Shown in pieces: positions 27,453 through 41,676 of a stretch of DNA of 64,000 bases (its first letter is position 1; every line of letters starts with the position of its first letter). This DNA is from Gibbula magus (Eukaryota > Mollusca > Gastropoda > Trochida > Trochidae), in the NCBI GenBank assembly GCA_936450465.1, contig OW388302.1, positions 59,115,328-59,179,327 of the forward strand, given 5' to 3'. The notes under the pieces were generated by a model. That model worked only from the letters and a program-made list of their open reading frames with translations. It had not been told where the DNA came from and ran no database searches. Both the position numbers and the translations under genes were made by a program.

Positions 27453-30400
27453 CCCCTCCGAGTGGGGGGGGGGGGGGTACGTCATTTTGGATGAAATGCA
27501 TTTCCCCATGAATTTGGCCTCAAACCACTCTAAACACTTTTAAAAGCATTACAAACACACTCATAAATGTCTTTTCCAGAAAAAGCCTTTATTTTGAATG
27601 TTTACCAAAAAAATGAAAAGTGACGTACCCCCCCCCCTCCGAGGGGGGGGGGGGGGGGTACGTCATTTTGGATGAAATGCATTTTCCCATGAATTTGGCC
27701 TCAAACCACTCTAAACACTTTTAAAAGCATTACAAACACACTCATAAATGTCTTTTCCAGAAAAAGCCTTTATTTTGAATGTTTACCAAAAAAATGAAAA
27801 GTGACGTACCCCCCCCCCTCCGAGTGGGGGGGGGGGGGGGGGTACGTCATTTTGGATGAAATGCATTTTCCCCATGAATTTGGCCTCAAACCACTCTAAA
27901 CACTTTTAAAAGCATTACAAACACACTCATAAATGTCTTTTCCAGAAAAAGCCTTATTTTGAATGTTTACCAAAAAAATTAAAAGTGACGTACCCCCCCC
28001 CTCCGAGTGGGGGGGTACGTCATTTTGGATGAAATGCATTTTCCCCATGAATTTGGCCTCAAACCACTCTAAACACTTTTAAAAGCATTACAAACACACT
28101 CATAAATGTCTTTTCCAGAAAAAGCCTTTATTTTGAATGTTTACCAAAAAAAATGAAAAGTGACGTACCCCCCCCCCTCCGAGTGGGGGGGGGGGGGTAC
28201 GTCATTTTGGATGAAATGCATTTTCCCCATGAATTTGGCCTCAAACCACTCTAAACACTTTTAAAAGCATTACAAACACACTCATAAATGTCTTTCCAGA
28301 AAAAGCCTTATTTGAATGTTTACCAAAAAAAATGAAAAGTGACGTACCCCCCCCTCCGAGTGGGGGGGGGGGGTACGTCATTTTGGATGAAATGCATTTT
28401 CCCCATGAATTTGGCCTCAAACCACTCTAAACACTTTTAAAAGCATTACAAACACACTCATAAATGTCTTTTCCAGAAAAAGCCTTCATTTTGAATGTTT
28501 ACCAAAAAAATGAAAAGTGACGTACCCCCCCCCCTCCGAGTGGGGGGGGGGGGTACGTCATTTTGGATGAAATGCATTTTCCCCATGAATTTGGCCTCAA
28601 ACCACTCTAAACACTTTTAAAAGCATTACAAACACACTCATAAATGTCTTTTCCAGAAAAAGCCTTTATTTTGAATGTTTACCAAAAAAATGAAAAGTGA
28701 CGTACCCCCCCCCCCCCCTCCGAGTGGGGGGGGGGGGTACGTCATTTTGGATGAAATGCATTTTCCCATGAATTTGGCCTCAAACCACTCTAAACACTTT
28801 TAAAAGCATTACAAACACACTCATAAATGTCTTTTCCAGAAAAAGCCTTTATTTTGAATGTTTACCAAAAAAATGAAAAGTGACGTACCCCCCCCCCCCC
28901 CTCCGAGTGGGGGGGGGGTACGTCATTTTGGATGAAATGCATTTTCCCCATGAATTTGGCCTCAAACCACTCTAAACACTTTTAAAAGCATTACAAACAC
29001 ACTCATAAATGTCTTTTCCAGAAAAAGCCTTATTTTGAATGTTTACCAAAAAAATGAAAAGTGACGTACCCCCCCCCTCCGAGTGGGGGGGTACGTCATT
29101 TTGGATGAAATGCATTTTCCCCATGAATTTGGCCTCAAACCACTCTAAACACTTTTAAAAGCATTACAAACACACTCATAAATGTCTTTTCCAGAAAAAA
29201 GCCTTTATTTTGAATGTTTACCAAAAAAATGAAAAGTGACGTACCCCCCCCCTCCGAGTGGGGGGGGGTACGTCATTTTGGATGAAATGCATTTTCCCAT
29301 GAATTTGGCCTCAAACCACTCTAAACACTTTTAAAAGCATTACAAACACACTCATAAATGTCTTTTCCAGAAAAAGCCTTATTTTGAATGTTTACCAAAA
29401 AAAATGAAAAGTGACGTACCCCCCCCCCTCCGAGTGGGGGGGGGGTACGTCATTTTGGATGAAATGCATTTTCCCCATGAATTTGGCCTCAAACCACTCT
29501 AAACACTTTTAAAAGCATTACAAACACACTCATAAATGTCTTTTACAGAAAAAGCCTTTATTTTGAATGTTTACCAAAAAAATGAAAAGTGACGTACCCC
29601 CCCCCCCCTCCGAGTGGGGGGGGGGGGGGTACGTCATTTTGGATGAAATGCATTTTCCCCATGAATTTGGCCTCAAACCACTCTAAACACTTTTAAAAGC
29701 ATTACAAACACACTCATAAATGTCTTTTCCAGAAAAAGCCTTATTTTGAATGTTTACCAAAAAAATGAAAAGTGACGTACCCCCCCCCCCCCCCCCCCCC
29801 CCCGGGGGGGGGGGGGGGGGGTACGTCATTTTGGATGAAATGCATTTTCCCCATGAATTTGGCCTCAAACCACTCTAAACACTTTTAAAAGCATTACAAA
29901 CACACTCATAAATGTCTTTTCCAGAAAAAGCCTTTATTTTGAATGTTTACCAAAAAAATGAAAAGTGACGTACCCCCCCCCCCCCCCCCTCCGAGTGGGG
30001 GGGGTACGTCATTTTGGATGAAATGCATTTTCCCCATGAATTTGGCCTCAAACCACTCTAAACACTTTTAAAAGCATTACAAACACACTCATAAATGTCT
30101 TTTCCAGAAAAAGCCTTTATTTTGAATGTTTACCAAAAAAATGAAAAGTGACGTACCCCCCCCCCCCCCCCTCCGAGTGGGGGGGTACGTCATTTTGGAT
30201 GAAATGCATTTTCCCCATGAATTTGGCCTCAAACCACTCTAAACACTTTTAAAAGCATTACAAACACACTCATAAATGTCTTTTCCAGAAAAAGCCTTTA
30301 TTTTGAATGTTTACCAAAAAAATGAAAAGTGACGTACCCCCCCTCCGAGTGGGGGGGGGGTACGTCATTTTGGATGAAATGCATTTTCCCCATGAATTTG

Positions 30401-33400
30401 GCCTCAAACCACTCTAAACACTTTTAAAAGCATTACAAACACACTCATAAATGTCTTTTCCAGAAAAAGCCTTTATTTTGAATGTTTACCAAAAAAATGA
30501 AAAGTGACGTACCCCCCCCCCCCCGCCCCTCCGAGTGGGGGGGGGTACGTCATTTTGGATGAAATGCATTTTCCCCATGAATTTGGCCTCAAACCACTCT
30601 AAACACTTTTAAAAGCATTACAAACACACTCATGAATGTCTTTTCCAGAAAAAGCCTTTATTTTGAATGTTTACCAAAAAAATGAAAAGTGACGTACCCC
30701 CCCCCCCCCCCCCCCGGGGGGGGGGGGGGGGGGGGGGGGGGGTTCGTCATTTTGGATGAAATGCATTTTCCCCATGAATTTGGCCTCAAACCACTCTAAA
30801 CACTTTTAAAAGCATTACAAACACACTCATAAATGTCTTTTCCAGAAAAAGCCTTTATTTTGAATGTTTACCAAAAAAATGAAAAGTGACGTACCCCCCC
30901 CCCCCCCTCCGAGTGGGGGGGGGGGGGGGGGGGGTTCGTCATTTTGGATGAAATGCATTTTCCCCATGAATTTGGCCTCAAACCACTCTAAACACTTTTA
31001 AAAGCATTACAAACACACTCATAAATGTCTTTTCCAGAAAAAGCCTTTATTTTGAATGTTTACCAAAAAAATGAAAAGTGACGTACCCCCCCCCTCCGAG
31101 TGGGGGGGGGGGGGGGGGGGGTACGTCATTTTGGATGAAATGCATTTTCCCCATGAATTTGGCCTCAAACCACTCTAAACACTTTTAAAAGCATTACAAA
31201 CACACTCATAAATGTCTTTTCCAGAAAAAGCCTTTATTTTGAATGTTTACCAAAAAAATGAAAAGTGACGTACCCCCCCCCCCCTCCGAGTGGGGGGGTA
31301 CGTCATTTTGGATGAAATGCATTTTCCCCATGAATTTGGCCTCAAACCACTCTAAACACTTTTAAAAGCATTACAAACACACTCATAAATGTCTTTTCCA
31401 GAAAAAGCCTTTATTTTGAATGTTTACCAAAAAAATGAAAAGTGACGTACCCCCCCTCCGAGTGGGGGGGGGGGGTACGTCATTTTGGATGAAATGCATT
31501 TTCCCCATGAATTTGGCCTCAAACCACTCTAAACACTTTTAAAAGCATTACAAACACACTCATAAATGTCTTTTCCAGAAAAAGCCTTTATTTTGATGTT
31601 TACCAAAAAAATGAAAAGTGACGTACCCCCCCCCCCCCCCCTCCGAGTGGGGGGGGGGTACGTCATTTTGGATGAAATGCATTTTCCCCATGAATTTGGC
31701 CTCAAACCACTCTAAACACTTTTAAAAGCATTACAAACACACTCATGAATGTCTTTTCCAGAAAAAGCCTTTATTTTGAATGTTTACCAAAAAAATGAAA
31801 AGTGACGTACCCCCCCCCCCCCCCCCTCCGAGTGGGGGGGGGGGGGGGGGGGGGGGTTCGTCATTTTGGATGAAATGCATTTTCCCCATGAATTTGGCCT
31901 CAAACCACTCTAAACACTTTTAAAAGCATTACAAACACACTCATAAATGTCTTTTCCAGAAAAAGCCTTTATTTTGAATGTTTACCAAAAAAATGAAAAG
32001 TGACGTACCCCCCCCCCCCCCCTCCGCGGGGGGGGGGGGGGGGTACGTCATTTTGGATGAAATGCATTTTCCCCATGAATTTGGCCTCAAACCACTCTAA
32101 ACACTTTTAAAAGCATTACAAACACACTCATAAATGTCTTTTCCAGAAAAAGCCTTTATTTTGAATGTTTACCAAAAAAATGAAAAGTGACGTACCCCCC
32201 CCCCCCCTCCGAGTGGGGGGGGGGGGGTACGTCATTTTGGATGAAATGCATTTTCCCCATGAATTTGGCCTCAAACCACTCTAAACACTTTTAAAAGCAT
32301 TACAAACACACTCATAAATGTCTTTTCAGAAAAAGCCTTTATTTTGAATGTTTACCAAAAAAATGAAAAGTGACGTACCCCCCCCTCCGAGTGGGGGGGG
32401 TACGTCATTTTGGATGAAATGCATTTTCCCCATGAATTTGGCCTCAAACCACTCTAAACACTTTTAAAAGCATTACAAACACACTCATAAATGTCTTTTC
32501 CAGAAAAAGCCTTTATTTTGAATGTTACCAAAAAAATGAAAAGTGACGTACCCCCCCCCCCCCCCCTCCGAGTGGGGGGGTACGTCATTTTGGATGAAAT
32601 GCATTTTCCCCATGAATTTGGCCTCAAACCACTCTAAACACTTTTAAAAGCATTACAAACACACTCATAAATGTCTTTTCCAGAAAAAGCCTTATTTTGA
32701 ATGTTTACCAAAAAAATGAAAAGTGACGTACCCCCCCCCCCCCCCCCCGCGGGGGGGGGGGGGGGGGGGGGGGGGGTACGTCATTTTGGATGAAATGCAT
32801 TTTCCCCATGAATTTGGCCTCAAACCACTCTAAACACTTTTAAAAGCATTACAAACACACTCATAAATGTCTTTTCCAGAAAAAGCCTTTATTTTGAATG
32901 TTTACCAAAAAAATGAAAAGTGACGTACCCCCCCCCCCCCTCCGAGTGGGGGGGGGGGTACGTCATTTTGGATGAAATGCATTTTCCCCATGAATTTGGC
33001 CTCAAACCACTCTAAACACTTTTAAAAGCATTACAAACACACTCATAAATGTCTTTTCCAGAAAAAGCCTTATTTTGAATGTTTACCAAAAAAATGAAAA
33101 GTGACGTACCCCCCCCCCCCCCCCCTCCGAGTGGGGGGGGGGGGGTACGTCATTTTGGATGAAATGCATTTTCCCCATGAATTTGGCCTCAAACCACTCT
33201 AAACACTTTTAAAAGCATTACAAACACACTCATAAATGTCTTTTCCAGAAAAAGCCTTTATTTTGAATGTTTACCAAAAAAATGAAAAGTGACGTACCCC
33301 CCCCCCCCCCCCCCCTCCGAGTGGGGGGGTACGTCATTTTGGATGAAATGCATTTTCCCCATGAATTTGGCCTCAAACCACTCTAAACACTTTTAAAAGC

Positions 33401-36400
33401 ATTACAAACACACTCATAAATGTCTTTTCCAGAAAAAGCCTTATTTTGAATGTTTACAAAAAAAAATGAAAAGTGACGTACCCCCCCCTCCGAGTGGGGG
33501 GGGGTACGTCATTTTGGATGAAATGCATTTTCCCCATGAATTTGGCCTCAAACCACTCTAAACACTTTTAAAAGCATTACAAACACACTCATAAATGTCT
33601 TTTCCAGAAAAAGCCTTTATTTTGAATGTTTACCAAAAAAATGAAAAGTGACGTACCCCCCCCCTCCGAGTGGGGGGGGGGGGGGGTACGTCATTTTGGA
33701 TGAAATGCATTTTCCCCATGAATTTGGCCTCAAACCACTCTAAACACTTTTAAAAGCATTACAAACACACTCATAAATGTCTTTTCCAGAAAAAGCCTTT
33801 ATTTTGAATGTTTACCAAAAAAATGAAAAGTGACGTACCCCCCCCCCCCTCCGAGTGGGGGGGGGGGGGGGGGGGGTACGTCATTTTGGATGAAATGCAT
33901 TTTCCCATGAATTTGGCCTCAAACCACTCTAAACACTTTTAAAAGCATTACAAACACACTCATAAATGTCTTTTCCAGAAAAAGCCTTTATTTTGAATGT
34001 TTACCAAAAAAATGAAAAGTGACGTACCCCCCCCTCCGAGTGGGGGGGGGGGGGGTACGTCATTTTGGATGAAATGCATTTTCCCCATGAATTTGGCCTC
34101 AAACCACTCTAAACACTTTTAAAAGCATTACAAACACACTCATAAATGTCTTTTCCAGAAAAAGCCTTTATTTTGAATGTTTACCAAAAAAATGAAAAGT
34201 GACGTACCCCCCCCTCCGAGTGGGGGGGGGGGGGGGGGGGGGGTACGTCATTTTGGATGAAATGCATTTTCCCCATGAATTTGGCCTCAAACCACTCTAA
34301 ACACTTTTAAAAGCATTACAAACACACTCATAAATGTCTTTTCCAGAAAAAGCCTTTATTTTGAATGTTTACCAAAAAAATGAAAAGTGACGTACCCCCC
34401 CCCCTCCGAGTGGGGGGGGTACGTCATTTTGGATGAAATGCATTTTCCCCATGAATTTGGCCTCAAACCACTCTAAACACTTTTAAAAGCATTACAAACA
34501 CACTCATAAATGTCTTTTCCAGAAAAAGCCTTTATTTTGAATGTTTACCAAAAAAATGAAAAGTGACGTAACCCCCCCCCCCCCCCCCCCCCCCCGGGGG
34601 GGGGGGGGGGGGGGTACGTCATTTTGGATGAAATGCATTTTCCCCATGAATTTGGCCTCAAACACTTTTAAAAGCATTACAAACACACTCATAAATGTCT
34701 TTTCCAGAAAAAGCCTTTATTTTGAATGTTTACCAAAAAAATGAAAAGTGACGTACCCCCCCCCCTCCGAGTGGGGGGGGGGGGGGGGGGGGGGGGGGTA
34801 CGCCATTTTGGATGAAATGCATTTTCCCCATGAATTTGGCCTCAAACCACTCTAAACACTTTTAAAAGCATTACAAACACACTCATAAATGTCTTTTCCA
34901 GAAAAAGCCTTTATTTTGAATGTTTACCAAAACAATGAAAAGTGACGTACCCCCCCACTCGGAGGGGGGGGGTACGTCATTTTGGATGAAATGCATTTTC
35001 CCCATGAATTTGGCCTCAAACCACTCTAAACACTTTTAAAAGCATTACAAACACACTCATAAATGTCTTTTCCAGAAAAAGCCTTTATTTTGAATGTTTA
35101 CCAAAAAAATGAAAAGTGACGTACCCCCCCCCCCCCCTCCGAGTGGGGGGGGGGTACGTCATTTTGGATGAAATGCATTTTCCCCATGAATTTGGCCTCA
35201 AACCACTCTAAACACTTTTAAAAGCATTACAAACACACTCATAAATGTCTTTTCCAGAAAAAGCCTTTATTTTGAATGTTTACCAAAACAATGAAAAGTG
35301 ACGTACCCCCCCACTCGGAGGGGGGGGGGGGTACGTCATTTTGGATGAAATGCATTTTCCCCATGAATTTGGCCTCAAACCACTCTAAACACTTTTAAAA
35401 GCATTACAAACACACTCATAAATGTCTTTTCCAGAAAAAGCCTTTATTTTGAATGTTTACCAAGAAAATGAAAAGTGACGTACCCCCCCCCCCCCCCTCC
35501 GAGTGGGGGGGGGGGGTACGTCATTTTGGATGAAATGCATTTTCCCCATGAATTTGGCCTCAAACCACTCTAAACACTTTTAAAAGCATTACAAACACAC
35601 TCATAAATGTCTTTTCCAGAAAAAGCCTTTATTTTGAATGTTTACCAAAAAAATGAAAAGTGACGTACCCCCCCCTCCGAGTGGGGGGGGGGTACGTCAT
35701 TTTGGATGAAATGCATTTTCCCCATGAATTTGGCCTCAAACCACTCTAAACACTTTTAAAAGCATTACAAACACACTCATAAATGTCTTTTCCAGAAAAA
35801 GCCTTTATTTTGAATGTTTACCAAAAAAATGAAAAGTGACGTACCCCCCCTCCGAGTGGGGGGGGGGGGGGGGGGGTACGTCATTTTGGATGAAATGCAT
35901 TTTCCCCATGAATTTAGCCTCAAACCACTCTAAACACTTTTAAAAGCATTACAAACACACTCATAAATGTCTTTTCCAGAAAAAGCCTTTATTTTGAATG
36001 TTTACCAAAAAAATGAAAAGTGACGTACCCCCCCCCCCCCCCCCCCCGGGGGGGGGGGGGGGGGGGGGTACGTCATTTTGGATGAAATGCATTTTCCCCA
36101 TGAATTTGGCCTCAAACCACTCTAAACACTTTTAAAAGCATTACAAACACACTCATAAATGTCTTTTCCAGAAAAAGCCTTTATTTTGAATGTTTACCAA
36201 AAAAATGAAAAGTGACGTACCCCCCCCCTCCGAGTGGGGGGGGGGTACGTCATTTTGGATGAAATGCATTTTCCCCATGAATTTGGCCTCAAACCACTCT
36301 AAACACTTTTAAAAGCATTACAAACACACTCATAAATGTCTTTTCCAGAAAAAGCCTTTATTTTGAATGTTTACCAAAAAAATGAAAAGTGACGTACCCC

Positions 36401-39400
36401 CCCCCCCCCCCTCCGAGTGGGGGGGGGGGGGTACGTCATTTTGGATGAAATGCATTTTCCCCATGAATTTGGCCTCAAACCACTCTAAACACTTTTAAAA
36501 GCATTACAAACACACTCATAAATGTCTTTTCCATAAAAAACCTTTATTTTTAATGTTTACCAAAAAAATGAAAAGTGACGTACCCCCCCCCCCCCTCCGA
36601 GTGGGGGGGGTACGTCATTTTGGATGAAATGCATTTTCCCATGAATTTGGCCTCAAACCACTCTAAACACTTTTAAAAGCATTACAAACACACTCATAAA
36701 TGTCTTTTCCAGAAAAAGCCTTTATTTTGAATGTTTACCAAAAAAATGAAAAGTGACGTACCCCCCCCCTCCGAGTGGGGGGGGGGGGGGGGGGGGGGGT
36801 ACGTCATTTTGGATGAAATGCATTTTCCCCATGAATTTGGCCTCAAACCACTCTAAACACTTTTAAAAGCATTACAAACACACTCATAAATGTCTTTTCC
36901 AGAAAAAGCCTTTATTTTGAATGTTTACCAAAAAAATGAAAAGTGACGTACCCCCCCCCCCCCCCCCCCCTCCGAGTGGGGGGGGGGTACGTCATTTTGG
37001 ATGAAATGCATTTTCCCCATGAATTTGGCCTCAAACCACTCTAAACACTTTTAAAAGCATTACAAACACACTCATAAATGTCTTTTCCAGAAAAAACCTT
37101 TATTTTGAATGTTTACCAAAAAAATGAAAAGTGACGTACCCCCCCCCTCCGAGTGGGGGGGGGTACGTCATTTTGGATGAAATGCATTTTCCCCATGAAT
37201 TTGGCCTCAAACCACTCTAAACACTTTTAAAAGCATTACAAACACACTCATAAATGTCTTTTCCAGAAAAAGCCTTTATTTTGAATGTTTACCAAAAAAA
37301 TGAAAAGTGACGAACCCCCCCCCCCCCCCCCCCCTCCGAGTGGGGGGGGTACGTCATTTTGGATGAAATGCATTTTCCCCATGAATTTGGCCTCAAACCA
37401 CTCTAAACACTTTTAAAAGCATTACAAACACACTCATAAATGTCTTTTCCAGAAAAAGCCTTTATTTTGAATGTTTACCAAAAAAATGAAAAGTGACGTA
37501 CCCCCCCCCTCCGAGTGGGGGGGGTACGTCATTTTGGATGAAATGCATTTTCCCCATGAATTTGGCCTCAAACCACTCTAAACACTTTTAAAAGCATTAC
37601 AAACACACTCATAAATGTCTTTTCCAGAAAAAGCCTTTATTTTGAATGTTTACCAAAAAAATGAAAAGTGACGTACCCCCCCCCCCCTCCGAGTGGGGGG
37701 GGTACGTCATTTTGGATGAAATGCATTTTCCCCATGAATTTGGCCTCAAACCACTCTAAACACTTTTAAAAGCATTACAAACACACTCATAAATGTCTTT
37801 TCCAGAAAAAGCCTTTATTTTGAATGTTTACCAAAACAATGAAAAGTGACGTACCCCCCCCCTCCGAGTGGGGGGGGGGGGGGGTACGTCATTTTGGATG
37901 AAATGCATTTTCCCCATGAATTTGGCCTCAAACCACTCTAAACACTTTTAAAAGCATTACAAACACACTCATAAATGTCTTTTCCAGAAAAAGCCTTTAT
38001 TTTGAATGTTTACCAAAAAAATGAAAAGTGACGTACCCCCCCCCCCCCCTCCGAGTGGGGGGGGGGTACGTCATTTTGGATGAAATGCATTTTCCCCATG
38101 AATTTGGCCTCAAACCACTCTAAACACTTTTAAAAGCATTACAAACACACTCATAAATGTCTTTTCCAGAAAAAGCCTTTATTTTGAATGTTTACCAAAA
38201 AAATGAAAAGTGACGTACCCCCCCCTCCGAGTGGGGGGGGGTACGTCATTTTGGATGAAATGCATTTTCCCCATGAATTTGGCCTCAAACCACTCTAAAC
38301 ACTTTTAAAAGCATTACAAACACACTCATAAATGTCTTTTCCAGAAAGAGCCTTTATTTTGAATGTTTACCAAAAAAATGAAAAGTGACGTACCCCCCCT
38401 CCGAGTGGGGGGGGGGGGGTACGTCATTTTGGATGAAATGCATTTTCCCCATGAATTTAGCCTCAAACCACTCTAAACACTTTTAAAAGCATTACAAACA
38501 CACTCATAAATGTCTTTTCCAGAAAAAGCCTTTATTTTGAATGTTTACCAAAAAAATGAAAAGTGACGTACCCCCCCCCCCCCCCCCCCCCCGGGGGGGG
38601 GGGGGGGGGGGGGGGGGGGTACGTCATTTTGGATGAAATGCATTTTCCCCATGAATTTGGCCTCAAACCACTCTAAACACTTTTAAAAGCATTACAAACA
38701 CACTCATAAATGTCTTTTCCAGAAAAAGCCTTTATTTTGAATGTTTACCAAAAAAATGAAAAGTGACGTACCCCCCCCCTCCGAGTGGGGGGGGGTACGT
38801 CATTTTGGATGAAATGCATTTTCCCCATGAATTTGGCCTCAAACCACTCTAAACACTTTTAAAAGCATTACAAACACACTCATAAATGTCTTTTCCAGAA
38901 AAAGCCTTTATTTTGAATGTTTACCAAAAAAATGAAAAGTGACGTACCCCCCCCCCCCTCCGAGTGGGGGGGGGTACGTCATTTTGGATGAAATGCATTT
39001 TCCCCATGAATTTGGCCTCAAACCACTCTAAACACTTTTAAAAGCATTACAAACACACTCATAAATGTCTTTTTCAGAAAAAACCTTTATTTTTAATGTT
39101 TACCAAAAAAATGAAAAGTGACGTACCCCCCCCCCCCCTCCGAGTGGGGGGGGTACGTCATTTTGGATGAAATGCATTTTCCCCATGAATTTGGCCTCAA
39201 ACCACTCTAAACACTTTTAAAAGCATTACAAACACACTCATAAATGTCTTTTCCAGAAAAAGCCTTTATTTTGAATGTTTACCAAAAAAATGAAAAGTGA
39301 CGTACCCCCCCCCTCCGAGTGGGGGGGGGGGGGTACGTCATTTTGGATGAAATGCATTTTCCCCATGAATTTGGCCTCAAACCACTCTAAACACTTTTAA

Positions 39401-41436
39401 AAGCATTACAAACACACTCATAAATGTCTTTTCCAGAAAAAGCCTTTATTTTGAATGTTTACCAAAAAAATGAAAAGTGACGTACCCCCCCCCCCCCCCT
39501 CCGAGTGGGGGGGGTACGTCATTTTGGATGAAATGCATTTTCCCCATGAATTTGGCCTCAAACCACTCTAAACACTTTTAAAAGCATTACAAACACACTC
39601 ATAAATGTCTTTTCCAGAAAAAGCCTTTATTTTGAATGTTTACCAAAAAAATGAAAAGTGACGTACCCCCCCCCCCCCCCCTCCGAGTGGGGGGGGGTAC
39701 GTCATTTTGGATGAAATGCATTTTCCCCATGAATTTGGCCTCAAACCACTCTAAACACTTTTAAAAGCATTACAAACACACTCATAAATGTCTTTTCCAG
39801 AAAAAGCCTTTATTTTGAATGTTTACCAAAAAAATGAAAAGTGACGTACCCCCCCCTCCGAGTGGGGGGGGGGGGGGGTACGTCATTTTGGATGAAATGC
39901 ATTTTCCCCATGAATTTGGCCTCAAACCACTCTAAACACTTTTAAAAGCATTACAAACACACTCATAAATGTCTTTTCCAGAAAAAGCCTTTATTTTGAA
40001 TGTTTACCAAAAAAATGAAAAGTGACGTACCCCCCCCCCCCCCTCCGAGTGGGGGGGGGTACGTCATTTTGGATGAAATGCATTTTCCCCATGAATTTGG
40101 CCTCAAACCACTCTAAACACTTTTAAAAGCATTACAAACACACTCATAAATGTCTTTTCCAGAAAAAGCCTTTATTTTGAATGTTTACCAAAAAAAATGA
40201 AAAGTGACGTACCCCCCCCCTCCGAGTGGGGGGGGGGGGGGGGGGGGGGGGGGGTACGTCATTTTGGATGAAATGCATTTTCCCCATGAATTTGGCCTCA
40301 AACCACTCTAAACACTTTTAAAAGCATTACAAACACACTCATAAATGTCTTTTCCAGAAAAAGCCTTTATTTTGAATGTTTACCAAAAAAATGAAAAGTG
40401 ACGTACCCCCCCCTCCGAGTGGGGGGGTACGTCATTTTGGATGAAATGCATTTTCCCCATAAATTTGGCCTCAAACCACTCTAAACACTTTTAAAAGCAT
40501 TACAAACACACTCATAAATGTCTTTTCCAGAAAAAGCCTTATTTTGAATGTTTACCAAAAAAATGAAAAGTGACGTACCCCCCCCTCCGAGTGGGGGGGG
40601 GGGGGGGGGGGGGGGGGGGGGTACGTCATTTTGGATGAAATGCATTTTCCCCATGAATTTGGCCTCAAACCACTCTAAACACTTTTAAAAGCATTACAAA
40701 CACACTCATAAATGTCTTTTCCAGAAAAAGCCTTTATTTTGAATGTTTACCAAAAAAAATGAAAAGTGACGTACCCCCCCCTTCGAGTGGGGGGGGGGGG
40801 GGGGGGGGGGTACGTCATTTTGGATGAAATGCATTTTCCCCATGAATTTGGCCTCAAACCACTCTAAACACTTTTAAAAGCATTACAAACACACTCATAA
40901 ATGTCTTTTCCAGAAAAAGCCTTTATTTTGAATGTTTACCAAAAAAATGAAAAGTGACGTACCCCCCCCTCCGAGTGGGGGGGTACGTCATTTTGGATGA
41001 AATGCATTTTCCCCATAAATTTGGCCTCAAAACACTCTAAACACTTTTAAAAGCATTACAAACACACTCATAAATGTCTTTTCCAGAAAAAGCCTTATTT
41101 TGAATGTTTACCAAAAAAATGAAAAGTGACGTACCCCCCCCTCCGAGTGGGGGGGTACGTCATTTTGGATGAAATGCATTTTCCCCATGAATTTGGCCTC
41201 AAACCACTCTAAACACTTTTAAAAGCATTACAAACACACTCATAAATGTCTTTTCCAGAAAAAGCCTTTATTTTGAATGTTTACCAAAAAAATGAAAAGT
41301 GACGTACCCCCCCCCCCCCCCCCCCCCCCTCCGAGTGGGGGGGGGGGGGGGGGGGGGGGGTACGTCATTTTGGATGAAATGCATTTTCCCCATGAATTTG
41401 GCCTCAAACCACTCTAAACACTTTTAAAAGCATTAC
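27453..41436 (+). repeat. Satellite B, subfamily B2 (left block)
   Basis: Roughly 75-80 units of about 175-195 bp. They share the B1 backbone but are diagnosed by TTTTAAAAGCATTAC (G instead of C). C runs (7 to 24) and G runs (7 to 29) vary much more than in B1. Several units lack the CTCCGAG tip (near 29781, 30700, 34571, 36031, 38571), and two have the tip inverted (34957-34964, 35313-35320). Open frames of 60-80 codons here are satellite translations. The array stops where the foldback element begins. Confidence 0.97.
41431..41436 (+). repeat. Left target-site duplication CATTAC
   Basis: CATTAC belongs to the interrupted B2 unit and is repeated directly after the right end of the element at 54828-54833. 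Removing the element plus one copy restores a continuous B2 unit. Confidence 0.92.
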
Positions 41437-41480
41437 TATGATGGCCGAGAGGGGACATCGCTCTTTCGCCCTCTGGTATC
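41437..41480 (+). repeat. Left terminal tip of the element
   Basis: A unique 44-bp tip, starting TATGATGGCCGAGAGG and ending CTCTGGTATC, before the 21-bp array. Its exact reverse complement is at 54784-54827. It is the likely transposase-recognition end. Confidence 0.85.
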
Positions 41481-41676
41481 AACACGACAAAGCGATAAAG
41501 CGATATAGTCACACGACAAAGCGATAAGGCTGCACGACAAAGCGATAGAGCAACACGACAAAGCGATAACGCCGCACGACAAAGCGATAACGCCGCACGA
41601 CAAAGCGATAACGCCGCACGACAAAGCGATAGTGTCGCACGACAAAGCGATAACGCCGCACGACAAAGCGATATAA
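41481..41676 (+). repeat. Left 21-bp subterminal array
   Basis: Nine copies of CACGACAAAGCGATAACGC-type repeats of about 21 bp, with variable spacer letters (AACGCCG, AGTGTCG, AGGCTG, AGAGCAA). The right TIR has ten, in a different order of variants. Multiple subterminal motifs of this kind often bind transposase, which is inference here. Because 21 is divisible by three, the array reads open as a seven-residue protein repeat. Confidence 0.88.
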
